From Streptomyces sp. Q6 (GTDB lineage Bacteria; Actinomycetota; Actinomycetes; Streptomycetales; Streptomycetaceae), in assembly GCF_036967205.1 (NCBI RefSeq), contig NZ_CP146022.1, forward strand, positions 8,308,001 to 8,372,000: a DNA stretch of 64,000 bases. Reading direction: 5' to 3'. Made by a program: the position numbers and the translations under genes. A model generated the notes under the pieces. The model did not search any database. It was not told the DNA's origin and saw only the letters and a list, made by a program, of their open reading frames with translations. Shown one piece after another: positions 8,246-16,316 of this stretch (position 1 is the stretch's first letter; each line of letters opens with the position of its first letter).

Positions 8246-8644
8246 ATGGTGGAGTGGCGAGCGATGGGGCGGGGCATACGGCCCGTCCCGCGACCGTGGG
8301 CCACGCCGCTCGTCTGGGCCGCCGCCTACGGCGGCGCGTTCGTTCTCGTGGGGGCCTTCGACGCGCTGGGCGTCCTCGACCGCACGGGCCTCGCCCTGCT
8401 GGTCCTCTCCCTCCTCGCCGCACTGCTCGGCCTGCGCGGCCGGCTGGTCGCGGCTCCGGGCACGGCATTCCTGTGCTGGACGTGCCTGAACGTCCTGGGC
8501 ACCGAACCGACCGGGGAGATCTCCTGGGCGGGACACCGCGATCCGGGCTGGATGGCGTGCCTGCTCGCGGCCGCCGTCCTCGGCACGGTCGCGGGACGTC
8601 TGCTGCACGCCCGCGCGGCGTACCGCCGCGTCACGCCCGGCTGA
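8246..8644 (+). CDS. Small membrane protein, function unknown
   Basis: 132-residue protein with an Arg/Pro-rich N-terminus and three to four hydrophobic segments (about residues 22-45, 50-68, 75-85 and 100-117). It ends in a basic tail. The start at ATG 8246 has a GGAGGGAG ribosome site upstream. No family motif is recognised. It is followed by a strong hairpin terminator shared with the convergent FMN reductase gene. Confidence 0.65.
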   Translation: MVEWRAMGRGIRPVPRPWATPLVWAAAYGGAFVLVGAFDALGVLDRTGLALLVLSLLAALLGLRGRLVAAPGTAFLCWTCLNVLGTEPTGEISWAGHRDPGWMACLLAAAVLGTVAGRLLHARAAYRRVTPG

Positions 8645-8668
8645 CGTCCCTCGTCCCAGAGCGCGGAA

Positions 8669-8701
8669 GGGCCCGAGCCGTGCGGCTCGGGCCCCTCTTT
8701 T
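8669..8701 (+). terminator. Rho-independent terminator, probably bidirectional
   Basis: Perfect 12-bp GC-rich inverted repeat (8669-8680 and 8683-8694) directly followed by CTCTTTT. It lies between the convergent membrane-protein gene (ends 8644) and FMN-reductase gene (ends 8712). It is one of the few hairpins in the window with a real T-run. Confidence 0.85.
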
Positions 8702-8711
8702 GAGCTGTGGA

Positions 8712-9275
8712 TCAGGCGGCCTGAGCTGCGCCCACGGTGCCGTGCAGGCGCGCGACGACCTCGGTCAGCTGCGCGGCGATCTCGGCGTCGTCGACCGGGT
8801 GGGTCTCGGCGAAGCGGGTCAGGGAGCCAGGGATGGACAGCTTGACGTCCTCCAGGACCTGGCCACCGGCGATGCCCACGGACTTGCGGGTCTCGTCCTG
8901 CGCCCACACGCCGCCGAACTGGCCGAACGCGGTGCCGACCACGGCGACCGGCTTGCCGCCGAAGGCGCCGGCGCCGTACGGGCGCGACAGCCAGTCGATG
9001 GCGTTCTTCAGGACGGCCGGGATCGTGCCGTTGTACTCGGGCGAGAAGAACAGGAACGCGTCCGAGTCCTGCGCGGCGGCACGCAGGCGAGCGGCCGCGG
9101 CCGGGACGCTGCCCTCGACGTCGATGTCCTCGTTGTAGAAGGGGATGTCGGCGAGCCCCTCGAACAGCTCGACCTCGGCACCTTCCGGGGCGAGCTTCAC
9201 GGCCGCCTCGGCGAGCTGGCGGTTGTGCGAACCGGCACGGAGGCTGCCGACGAGCGCGAGGATACGGACAGACAT
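8712..9275 (-). CDS. NADPH-dependent FMN reductase family (NAD(P)H quinone/azo reductase type)
   Basis: 187-residue flavodoxin-fold oxidoreductase. GSLRAGSHNRQLAEA is the N-terminal FMN-phosphate loop. FFSPEYNGTIPAVLKNAIDWLSRP is the hallmark family segment, and GTAFGQFGG shapes the flavin site. It reduces FMN, quinones or azo compounds with NADPH and probably serves in electrophile or redox stress. It is divergent from a TetR regulator, with two GGACC/GGTCC palindromes between them, so repression by that TetR and induction by a reactive small molecule are likely. Confidence 0.9.
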   Translation of the reverse strand: MSVRILALVGSLRAGSHNRQLAEAAVKLAPEGAEVELFEGLADIPFYNEDIDVEGSVPAAAARLRAAAQDSDAFLFFSPEYNGTIPAVLKNAIDWLSRPYGAGAFGGKPVAVVGTAFGQFGGVWAQDETRKSVGIAGGQVLEDVKLSIPGSLTRFAETHPVDDAEIAAQLTEVVARLHGTVGAAQAA

Positions 9276-9335
9276 GGGAACTCCAAGGGCTGAGACGCGG
9301 GGGTCATCACACGTGAGAACGCGAATGCATCGATC

Positions 9336-9349
9336 CGGACCGGGGTCCG
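9336..9349. promoter_or_regulatory. Candidate TetR operator 1 (FMN-reductase side)
   Basis: Perfect palindrome CGGACC-GG-GGTCCG, 61 bp upstream of the FMN reductase start, followed by an AT-rich TTTAAAG. A second, similar palindrome lies 24 bp to the right. TetR-family dimers bind sites of this form. Assignment to the adjacent TetR is inference. Confidence 0.55.
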
Positions 9350-9372
9350 TTTAAAGTCCTATCACTCTAACC

Positions 9373-9384
9373 GGACCACGGTCC
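9373..9384. promoter_or_regulatory. Candidate TetR operator 2 (tetR side)
   Basis: GGACC-AC-GGTCC palindrome 32 bp before the TetR start at 9416. It shares its half-site with the 9336 palindrome. The two together fit a repressor controlling both divergent genes. Confidence 0.5.
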
Positions 9385-9415
9385 AGTTGTTCCCGTGATG
9401 CTTTACGCTGTGTTC

Positions 9416-10084
9416 ATGTCCCGCGCCCTGCCGCCCTTCCCGGCTCCGCAAGAGCCCGCAGAACAGCCCCAGTTGCTCGACGTCGGCACCGGCGCGGACG
9501 ACGAGCGGGGCCTGCGCGCCGACGCCGCGCGCAATCGCGCGCGGCTGCTGGAAGCCGCGGCCCGGCTGATCGCCGAGCACGGTGCGGCCGGAGTCACCAT
9601 GGAGGCCGTGGCCGCGGCGGCCTCGGTGGGCAAGGGCACGGTCTTCCGCCGCTTCGGCGACCGTAACGGCCTGCTCATGGCGCTCCTCGACCACTCCGTG
9701 AAGCAGTTGCAGGCGGACTTCCTCGGCGGTCCGGCGCCGATCGGGCCGGGGGCCCCGCCCATCGACCGGTTGCACGCGTTCGGCGCGGCGCTGCTGCGCC
9801 GGTCCGCGGAGCAGCTCGACCTCTTCCTCGCCGCTCAGCCCGACCCGACGCGCCGCTTCGCCCACCCCACGCACCGGCTGTATGTCACGCACGTCACGTA
9901 CCTGCTGCGCCAGATCGTGCCGGACGCCGACTGCGAACTGCACGCCCAGGCGCTGATGGGATACCTCGACCCCGCCCTGCTCCACCACCTGACACAGCAG
10001 CGCGGGATGCCGCTGGAGCGGCTGGAGGCGGGCTGGACCGACCTGGTCGCCCGCGTCACGGGAACCACCGGCCGAGATCGGTGA
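9416..10084 (+). CDS. TetR-family transcriptional regulator
   Basis: 222-residue repressor. The HTH occupies about residues 40-85: RARLLEAAARLIAEHG, then MEAVAAAASVGKGTVFRRFGDRNGL. The C-terminal two thirds form the helical ligand-binding domain. Start chosen at ATG 9416 (MSRALPP), since the upstream ATG at 9395 lies closer to the operator; neither has a strong ribosome site. It probably represses itself and the divergent FMN reductase through the palindromes at 9336 and 9373. The inducer is unknown. Confidence 0.88.
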   Translation: MSRALPPFPAPQEPAEQPQLLDVGTGADDERGLRADAARNRARLLEAAARLIAEHGAAGVTMEAVAAAASVGKGTVFRRFGDRNGLLMALLDHSVKQLQADFLGGPAPIGPGAPPIDRLHAFGAALLRRSAEQLDLFLAAQPDPTRRFAHPTHRLYVTHVTYLLRQIVPDADCELHAQALMGYLDPALLHHLTQQRGMPLERLEAGWTDLVARVTGTTGRDR

Positions 10085-10094
10085 CGTCGGCGCG

Positions 10095-11888
10095 TCACGC
10101 CCGCCGGTAGAAGTAGCCGCTCCCGTGGGCCGCGCCCACGTTGTGCCGGATGCCGCTCCCGTCGCGGGTGAAGTACGACGCGTCGAGCGTCGCGTTGCAG
10201 TAACCGGGATTCGGCCCCACGAGCTTCGCGGCACCGACGTCGACGCGGCTGCCGCCGTTCGACGCGGAGGTGACCTGGGCCTCGTACGAGCAGGAGAGGG
10301 TGGGTAAGTCGGAGAGGCGCACCGTGCCCGACGACGAGATGCCGAGGGCGCCCGGCTGCCCCGTGTTGTACGACTCGCCGTACGTCCAGCTCCCCACGAA
10401 CGACGACGGAACCGTGGCGTCGCCGCCCGCCGCACCGCCGCCGGCGCTCCCGCCGTCCGACGACCTGGAGCCGCCCGACGCGGTACCGCCGTCCGAGGTC
10501 GAACCGCCGCCCCCGGAGGTCGTGCCGCCCCCGCCCGTCGTGACGGCCGCTCCCTGCTCGGCGTCTTCGCCGTCGCGGCCGTCGTGGCCGTCAGCGCCGC
10601 CGGTGGCGTTCTGGCCCGCGTCACCCTTCTCGCTCGCGTGGGAGGACGCCCGAGGGCTCCTGCCGCCCCTGGTGGGGGAGTGGCCGGGTGACGAACTCGC
10701 CTCCGGGGTGGTCGATTTGGTGGCCACGGAGGACGGTGGAGCGGCGTGGGCGCCGCCGTCGTCGCCGAACGGTTGCAGCAGCGCGACCGTCCCGCCGCCC
10801 ACCGCCAGCACCAGGACCACGGGGACGGACAGGGCCACGACTCGCCGCCGCCCCCGCCGTTCACCCTGGGCCGCGGGTGCCGCGGCCTGCGGCTGGAGGT
10901 CGATCGTGCCCCGGTCGCCGCTCTCCTCCCGGGCCGGCGCCGCCTCCGCGTCCAGGATGCGCGCCGACTGCCGGGCGAGCCGGCCCATCACCTCCGCCGG
11001 CAGCCACGCTCCACCGGCCGGCACGTCGGACATGCTGTCGAGATCGGCCAACAGGTCGGCCACGGAAGGCCGTTCGTCCGGTGACTTGACCAGGCAGCGG
11101 CCGATCAGCGCCCGCAAGGACGCGTCCCCGACGGCGTCCAGCCGCGGCTCCGCCTCCACGATCCGGTACATCACCGCGTGCTGATTGCTCACCCCCTGAC
11201 CGAACGGCAGCGTCCCCGTCGCCGCGTACGTCAGCACGCAGCCCAGCGTGAACACATCGCTCGCCGGGCCCGCGCTCCGCCCGCGGATCTGCTCCGGGGC
11301 CATGAAGCCCGGTGAACCGATCACCATGCCCGTACGCGTCAGCAGCGACTCGACGGACGTCCCGATCGCGCGGGCGATGCCGAAATCGATGACCTTGGGC
11401 CCGTCGGCCGTGAGCATCACGTTCGACGGCTTGAGATCGCGGTGCACGATGCCCGCGCCGTGGATGTCCTCCAGCGCGTGCAGCAGCCCCCGCGCCAGCA
11501 CCAGGACGGACACGGCGGGCAGCGCGCCATGGCCCCGAACGACCTGCTCCAGGGAGAGCCCGGGTACGTACCCCGTCGCCACCCACGGGAACTCGCCGTC
11601 GGGGGCCGCGTCGAGGACCGGTGCCGTGAAGCGCTCGCCGACCCGCCGCGCCGCGGCGACCTCGCGCCGGAAGCGCGCCCTGAACTGCGGCTCCGTGACG
11701 TGCTCTTCGTGCACCACCTTGACCGCGACCGTGCGCCCCGCCTCGGAACGGGCCAGATAGACGCGGCCCATGCCGCCCGCACCGAGCCGGCCGAGCAGCA
11801 GGTACGGGCCGATACGGGTGGGATCCGTCGCGGTCAGCGGCTTGATGCCACCCTCGGGATCCGCCCCGGCGTCGTGCGCGCTGGTCAT
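10095..11888 (-). CDS. Transmembrane Ser/Thr protein kinase (PknB type) with Ser/Gly-rich linker and extracellular domain
   Basis: 597-residue membrane kinase. Residues 26-290 form the Hanks-type catalytic domain: GRLGAGGMGRVYLA glycine loop, K57 in VAVKVV, HRDLKPSN at 149-156, DFG at 168-170 and APE at 197-199. After a linker there is one transmembrane helix (about 350-371). Then comes a 110-residue Ser/Gly/Thr-rich stretch and a compact extracytoplasmic domain (about 490-597) containing two Cys residues. The kinase is predicted intact. PASTA repeats are absent, so the outer domain probably senses something other than muropeptide. It is monocistronic and convergent with tetR. Confidence 0.92.
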   Translation of the reverse strand: MTSAHDAGADPEGGIKPLTATDPTRIGPYLLLGRLGAGGMGRVYLARSEAGRTVAVKVVHEEHVTEPQFRARFRREVAAARRVGERFTAPVLDAAPDGEFPWVATGYVPGLSLEQVVRGHGALPAVSVLVLARGLLHALEDIHGAGIVHRDLKPSNVMLTADGPKVIDFGIARAIGTSVESLLTRTGMVIGSPGFMAPEQIRGRSAGPASDVFTLGCVLTYAATGTLPFGQGVSNQHAVMYRIVEAEPRLDAVGDASLRALIGRCLVKSPDERPSVADLLADLDSMSDVPAGGAWLPAEVMGRLARQSARILDAEAAPAREESGDRGTIDLQPQAAAPAAQGERRGRRRVVALSVPVVLVLAVGGGTVALLQPFGDDGGAHAAPPSSVATKSTTPEASSSPGHSPTRGGRSPRASSHASEKGDAGQNATGGADGHDGRDGEDAEQGAAVTTGGGGTTSGGGGSTSDGGTASGGSRSSDGGSAGGGAAGGDATVPSSFVGSWTYGESYNTGQPGALGISSSGTVRLSDLPTLSCSYEAQVTSASNGGSRVDVGAAKLVGPNPGYCNATLDASYFTRDGSGIRHNVGAAHGSGYFYRRA

Positions 11889-12015
11889 GGTCGTCGTCCC
11901 CCACAGTGATCGTCAGCACCCGCAGTCTGCGGTACGACCCCCGCCGAACGGATCAGAATTCGAAAATCTTTCTAGAATCTTCTTCTACCCCGGTGTGGGG
12001 CGGCGGAGGAGCCCG

Positions 12016-12043
12016 TGGACGAGGGCGCGACGGCTGTTAGGGT
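12016..12043 (+). promoter_or_regulatory. Candidate promoter of the ABC-F leader
   Basis: TGGACG (12016-12021) and TAGGGT (12038-12043) are separated by 16 bp. TAGGGT is a frequent streptomycete -10 sequence. A start around 12050 would place the short leader ORF at 12081 within the transcript. An AT-rich tract (11953-11987) lies upstream. Confidence 0.4.
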
Positions 12044-12080
12044 GGAAAGGACGTTGATCGTGCAGCGAGGAGTGACAGAC

Positions 12081-12110
12081 ATGGTGGGTGACGACGACAT
12101 CAGCGGGTGA
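12081..12110 (+). CDS. Nine-codon leader ORF upstream of the first ABC-F gene
   Basis: ATG at 12081 encodes MVGDDDISG followed by TGA. GAGGAG lies 8-9 bp upstream at the right spacing, which is better than for most genes nearby. It ends 14 bp before a large hairpin (12125-12163), which in turn precedes the ABC-F start at 12239. This arrangement is known for antibiotic-resistance ABC-F genes: a ribosome stalled on the leader prevents formation of a terminator. Whether this peptide is translated is not shown. Confidence 0.5.
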   Translation: MVGDDDISG

Positions 12111-12124
12111 TACCCGCTTCGGTC

Positions 12125-12183
12125 GGCCACCGGCAGGCGCACAGGAGCGCCGCCGAGGTGGCCCCGTCGTCGACCCCTTTTCC
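12125..12183 (+). terminator. Large leader hairpin, candidate transcription attenuator
   Basis: Nested inverted repeats: 12125-12131 pairs with 12157-12163, and inside these 12132-12140 pairs with 12147-12154 around a 6-nt loop, with one bulged base. A CCCCTTTTCCC tract follows at 12174-12184. It sits between the 9-codon ORF and the ABC-F gene, where an attenuator would be expected. The T-run is displaced about 12 nt from the stem, so intrinsic termination efficiency is uncertain. Confidence 0.5.
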
Positions 12184-12238
12184 CTGTCTCCCGGGCAGAG
12201 GTCTCTTCCCTGCCCCTTCCTCTCGCGAGGTCATCTCC

Positions 12239-13873
12239 ATGTCCGACGCCGCCGTCGTCTGCTCGAACCTGTCCTTCTCCTGGCCTGACGACACCCCCGT
12301 CTTCGACGACCTGTCGTTCACCGTCGGCACGGGCCGTACCGGCCTGGTCGCCCCGAACGGCTCCGGCAAGAGCACCCTGCTCAAGCTGATCGCCGGTGAA
12401 CTCACGCCGCGCAGCGGTTCGTTGACCGTCACCGGCACCCTCGGCCACCTGCCGCAGGCCCTGCCTCTGACCGGGAACCTCACCGTGGCGCAGGTGCTCG
12501 GAGTCGCCGAGATCGTCCGGGCCATCGACGCCGTCGAGTCCGGCGACGTCGACGAACGCCACTTCACGACCATCGGCGACGACTGGGACATCGAGGAGCG
12601 CACCCGCGCCCAGCTCGACCGCCTCGGCCTCGGCTCCGTCACCCTGGACCGCACCCTGAGCACCCTCAGCGGTGGCCAGATCGTCTCGCTCGGCCTCGCC
12701 GCGCAGCTGATGAAGCGCCCCGACGTGCTGCTCCTCGACGAGCCCACCAACAATCTCGACCTGGACGCACGCCACAAGCTCTACGACGTGCTCGACGCCT
12801 TCCACGGCTCCCTCCTGCTCGTCAGCCACGACCGCGCGCTGCTCGACCGCATGGACCGCATCGCCGAACTCGACCGCGGTGAACTGCGCCTGTACGGCGG
12901 CAACTTCACCGCCTACGAGGAAGCCGTACGCGCCGAACAGGAAGTCGCCGAGAAGAACATCCGCAGCGCCGAGCAGGAGCTGAAGCGGGAGAAGCGCGAG
13001 ATGCAGCAGGCCCGCGAACGCGCCGAGCGCCGCCAGAGCAACGCCGCCCGCAACCTCAAGAGCGCGGGGCTGCCCAAGATCTTCGCCGGCACCATGAAGC
13101 GCGGCGCCCAGGAATCCGCGGGCCGCTCCGGCCAGGTGCACGCCACCCGCGTAGGCGAGGCCAAGGCCCGCCTCGACGAGGCCGGACGGGCGCTGCGCGA
13201 CGAGCAGCGTCTGACCCTCGACCTGCCCGAGACGAAGGTCCCCGCCGGCCGCACGCTCTTCCTCGGCGAAGGGATGCGGGTCCGGCTCGGCGACCGGGAC
13301 GTCTTCGCCGGGGACGGTGCCGGCCTGACGATCCGCGGACCCGAGCGCATCGCGCTGACCGGCCCCAACGGAGCGGGAAAGAGCACCCTGTTGCGGCTGG
13401 TCAACGGCGACCTCGCCGCGGACAGCGGAGTGATCAGGCGAGGCGAGGGGCGGATCGCGTACCTCTCGCAGCGCCTCGACATCCTGGACGTCGACCGGAC
13501 CGTGGCCGAGAACTTCGCCGCCTTCGCACCGCACCGCACCGAGCCCGAGCGGATGAACCTGCTCGCCCGGTTCCTCTTCCGCGGCGACCGCGCCCACCTG
13601 CCCGTCCACGTCCTGTCCGGCGGCGAGCGGCTGCGCGCCACCCTCGCCTGCATCCTGTGCGCCGAACCGGCCCCGCACCTGCTGCTCCTCGACGAGCCGA
13701 CGAACAACCTGGACCTGGTCAGCGCCGGCCAGCTGGAGAGCGCCCTGGACTCCTACCAGGGAGCGTTCGTCGTCGTCAGCCACGACGAGCGGTTCCTGCG
13801 CGAGATCGGCGTGAACCGCTGGCTGCGGCTGGTCGACGGCGACCTCAAGGAGACCGGAGCACCCGAGGTGTGA
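12239..13873 (+). CDS. ABC-F family ATPase, probable ribosome-protection/translation factor
   Basis: 544-residue protein of two fused ABC domains without membrane segments. The first domain has [10 protein letters not shown] (Walker A), LSGG and [12 protein letters not shown] charged coiled linker (about residues 225-330, with many Lys/Arg/Glu) sits where ABC-F proteins reach the peptidyl-transferase centre. The second domain has [15 protein letters not shown] and [15 protein letters not shown] members act on the ribosome, either as housekeeping factors or by dislodging antibiotics. The leader with a short ORF and hairpin and the tandem second ABC-F gene favour a resistance role; the drug class is unknown. 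The start at ATG 12239 follows the leader. Confidence 0.9.
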   Translation: MSDAAVVCSNLSFSWPDDTPVFDDLSFTVGTGRTGLVAPNGSGKSTLLKLIAGELTPRSGSLTVTGTLGHLPQALPLTGNLTVAQVLGVAEIVRAIDAVESGDVDERHFTTIGDDWDIEERTRAQLDRLGLGSVTLDRTLSTLSGGQIVSLGLAAQLMKRPDVLLLDEPTNNLDLDARHKLYDVLDAFHGSLLLVSHDRALLDRMDRIAELDRGELRLYGGNFTAYEEAVRAEQEVAEKNIRSAEQELKREKREMQQARERAERRQSNAARNLKSAGLPKIFAGTMKRGAQESAGRSGQVHATRVGEAKARLDEAGRALRDEQRLTLDLPETKVPAGRTLFLGEGMRVRLGDRDVFAGDGAGLTIRGPERIALTGPNGAGKSTLLRLVNGDLAADSGVIRRGEGRIAYLSQRLDILDVDRTVAENFAAFAPHRTEPERMNLLARFLFRGDRAHLPVHVLSGGERLRATLACILCAEPAPHLLLLDEPTNNLDLVSAGQLESALDSYQGAFVVVSHDERFLREIGVNRWLRLVDGDLKETGAPEV

Positions 13874-13890
13874 ACCGCTGACGTGCCGTA

Positions 13891-13923
13891 GGCCCGCTAC
13901 CGAGGCACAGCGCCCGGCGGGCC
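13891..13923 (+). promoter_or_regulatory. Inverted repeat between the two ABC-F genes
   Basis: A 7-bp GC-rich inverted repeat (13891-13897 with 13917-13923, 19-nt loop) fills part of the 79-bp gap. It could be a weak terminator or a second attenuator controlling the downstream ABC-F gene. There is no T-run and no clear leader ORF here. Confidence 0.25.
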
Positions 13924-13952
13924 GCCCACCGATCACGTCAGGCGGAACCACC

Positions 13953-15620
13953 ATGTCCTCTTCCCCTGCCCCTTCGCCTTCTTCGGGGCCCCTCATCGCC
14001 CACGACCTCGTGCGCACCCTCGGCGACCGGAGGGTCGTCGACGGCGTCAGCCTCACCGCGCCCCCGGGCCGGCGCATCGGGCTGATCGGCGAGAACGGCG
14101 TCGGCAAGTCGACCCTGCTGCGCCTGCTCGCCGGGACGGACCAGCCCGACAGCGGCCACGTCACCCGCCCCGCCGACCTCGGCCTCCTGCACCAGGAGAT
14201 GCCGTTCGACGCGACGGCCACCCTCGCCGACGTCCTCGACGACGCCCTGCGCGAAACCCGCCAGGACCTCGCCGAGCTGGAGCGCCTCGGCGCTCGACTG
14301 GCCGACGAGACACAGGAGCCGGCCGACCACACCGCCCTGCTCGACGCCTACGCCGAGCGGCTGCAGCGGGCCGAGGAGCGGGACGCGTGGGACGCCGACC
14401 GGCGGGCCGCCCTCGTCCTCGACGGGCTCGGCCTCGCCGCCCTCAACCACGAGCGCAGCCTCGGCTCGCTCTCCGGCGGCCAACGCGGCCGCCTCGCCCT
14501 GGCCGCGCTGCTCATCCGGCGCCCCTCCGCCCTGCTCCTCGACGAGCCCACGAACCACCTCGACGACGAGGCCGCCGCCTTCCTGGAGGCACAGCTGCGC
14601 GCGCTGCCCGGAGTCGTCGTGCTCGCCAGCCACGACCGGGCCTTCCTCGACGCCGTCTGCACCGACCTCGTCGACCTCGACCCGGCGGTGGACGGACCGG
14701 TGCGCCACGGCGGCAACTACACCGCCTACCTCGCCGACCGGCGCGCCGAACGCGAACGCTGGGAGCGCCGCTACGCACAGGAACAGGAGGAACTGGAGGC
14801 GCTGCGGTACGCGGTCGGCACCACCGCCCACACCGTCGCCCCGAACCGCGAACGACGCGACAACGAGAAGATGGGCTACGGCCACCGCGGCGGCCGCGTC
14901 CAGCAGCAGATCTCCCGCCGGGTCCGCAACGCCACCCGCAGGCTGGACGACCTGGAGCGCACCCAGGTCGGCAGGCCCCCGAGCCCGCTGCGCTTCCGGG
15001 CCGCCGCGCTCGCCCACGACGACCCGGCGGCGGACGGCCCGCTGGTCGCGCTGCGCGACGTCCACGTCCCCGGCCGCCTCGCCGTGGACCGCCTCGACGT
15101 GGACCCGACGGAACGCCTCCTGGTCACCGGCGGCAACGGCGCGGGCAAGTCCACCCTCCTGTCCGTGCTCGCCGGACGGCTCGACGCCCGGGGCGCGGTG
15201 CGCCGCCGGACCGGCCTCACGGTGGCGCTCCTCGACCAGGACACCGCGTTCGACCGGCCCGACCGCACCGTCCGCGACCTCTACGTACGACAGCTGGGAG
15301 CCGAACGCGCGGAGGCGGTGCCGCTGGCGTCCCTCGGCCTGATGCACGACGCCGACCTGGACAAAGAGGTCGGGCGGCTCTCCGTCGGGCAGCGGCGCAG
15401 GCTCGCTCTCGCGCTCCTCGTCGCCCGCCCGCCGCAGCTCCTGCTCCTCGACGAACCCACGAACCACCTGTCCCCGCGGCTGTGCGACGAGCTGGAGGAG
15501 GCGCTCGGCCCCGGGCCGGGCGCCATCGTCCTGGCCAGCCACGACCGTTGGCTCAGAAGGCGCTGGCAGGGGCGGGAGCTCGCTGTGACGAAGGACCGTA
15601 CGGGAGCGCTCCCGCGCTGA
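13953..15620 (+). CDS. Second ABC-F family ATPase, antibiotic-resistance type
   Basis: 555-residue duplicated ABC ATPase, cytosolic. Walker A motifs are GENGVGKST and GGNGAGKST; signature motifs are LSGGQRG and the variant LSVGQRR; Walker B motifs are [11 protein letters not shown] and [11 protein letters not shown]. In the second domain the usual Asp after NHL is Ser. The linker (about 240-330) carries a basic run (NRERRDNEKMGYGHRGGR) expected to reach the ribosomal tunnel region. It is not closely similar to the upstream ABC-F, so this is not a recent duplication. The short gap suggests cotranscription with the first gene. Confidence 0.88.
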   Translation: MSSSPAPSPSSGPLIAHDLVRTLGDRRVVDGVSLTAPPGRRIGLIGENGVGKSTLLRLLAGTDQPDSGHVTRPADLGLLHQEMPFDATATLADVLDDALRETRQDLAELERLGARLADETQEPADHTALLDAYAERLQRAEERDAWDADRRAALVLDGLGLAALNHERSLGSLSGGQRGRLALAALLIRRPSALLLDEPTNHLDDEAAAFLEAQLRALPGVVVLASHDRAFLDAVCTDLVDLDPAVDGPVRHGGNYTAYLADRRAERERWERRYAQEQEELEALRYAVGTTAHTVAPNRERRDNEKMGYGHRGGRVQQQISRRVRNATRRLDDLERTQVGRPPSPLRFRAAALAHDDPAADGPLVALRDVHVPGRLAVDRLDVDPTERLLVTGGNGAGKSTLLSVLAGRLDARGAVRRRTGLTVALLDQDTAFDRPDRTVRDLYVRQLGAERAEAVPLASLGLMHDADLDKEVGRLSVGQRRRLALALLVARPPQLLLLDEPTNHLSPRLCDELEEALGPGPGAIVLASHDRWLRRRWQGRELAVTKDRTGALPR

Positions 15621-15633
15621 GATCGTGTGCGGC

Positions 15634-16263
15634 ATGGAGACAGCACCCTTCATCCGCCCCTACCGGGACTCCGACCGTGCCGCGCTCGCCGACATCTGCG
15701 TCAGGACCGCCCTCGACGGCCAGGACTCGTCCGCCGTGCACCCCGATCCGGAGCTGATGCCGTCGATCTTCGCCTACCCCTACGTGGAGCTGGAGCCGGA
15801 CTTCGCGTTCGTCCTCGACGACGGCCGCGGCACCGCCGTCGGGTACGTCCTCGGCGCCGCGGACACCCGGGACTTCGCCGCGCGCTTCCGCGCCGAGTGG
15901 ATCCCCCGGGTGTCCGCGCGCTACCCCGCCCCGACCCGCGAGGCCCGCACGCCCAGCGAGGAGATGATCGGGCTCCTGCACACGCCGGAACGCATGGTGT
16001 GGGACGAACTGGCCGCGTTCCCCGCCCACTTGCACATCGATCTGCTGCCGGCGTGGCAGGGCCGGGGCTTCGGCCGCGCCCTGATGAACACCCTCCTGGA
16101 CGCCCTGCACCAGAAGGGCGTACCCGCCGTCCACCTGTGCATGGTGCGGGCCAACACCCCTGCCCGCGCCTTCTACGACCGTCTGGGCTTCGGCCCGTTG
16201 ACCGTGCCCGACCCGGGACCCGTGTGGTACCTCGGCCGCCCGACGCATGTCATCATGCAATGA
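15634..16263 (+). CDS. GNAT-family N-acetyltransferase
   Basis: 209-residue cytosolic enzyme. The N-terminal IRPYRDSDRAAL is a typical GNAT start. LHIDLLPAWQGRGFGRALMNTLL is motif A, with the acetyl-CoA pyrophosphate loop QGRGFG. RANTPARAFYDRLGF is motif B. A larger insertion between strands (residues 60-125) makes it longer than a minimal GNAT. ATG 15634 is preferred; an in-frame GTG lies 9 bp upstream. Substrate is unknown. Position after two ABC-F genes would suit a resistance acetyltransferase, but that is only context. Confidence 0.85.
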   Translation: METAPFIRPYRDSDRAALADICVRTALDGQDSSAVHPDPELMPSIFAYPYVELEPDFAFVLDDGRGTAVGYVLGAADTRDFAARFRAEWIPRVSARYPAPTREARTPSEEMIGLLHTPERMVWDELAAFPAHLHIDLLPAWQGRGFGRALMNTLLDALHQKGVPAVHLCMVRANTPARAFYDRLGFGPLTVPDPGPVWYLGRPTHVIMQ

Positions 16264-16280
16264 CATCACTTGATGACATG
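16246..16280. promoter_or_regulatory. Candidate operator for the MFS-TetR operon
   Basis: Perfect 10-bp inverted repeat CATGTCATCA / TGATGACATG (16246-16255 and 16271-16280) with an additional ATGACA half-site inside (16260-16265). It spans the GNAT stop codon and lies 37 bp before the MFS start. A TetR gene forms the second cistron of that operon, so autoregulation through this site is likely. Confidence 0.5.
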
Positions 16281-16316
16281 CCCTGAGGGCATGGCCGGGA
16301 ACGAACGGGAACCTTC

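Noticed and set aside
11972-14332. 786-codon minus-strand frame opposite the first ABC-F gene
   Set aside because: Antisense shadow of an intact ABC-F gene, with Val/Gly/Arg-rich composition and no recognisable family.
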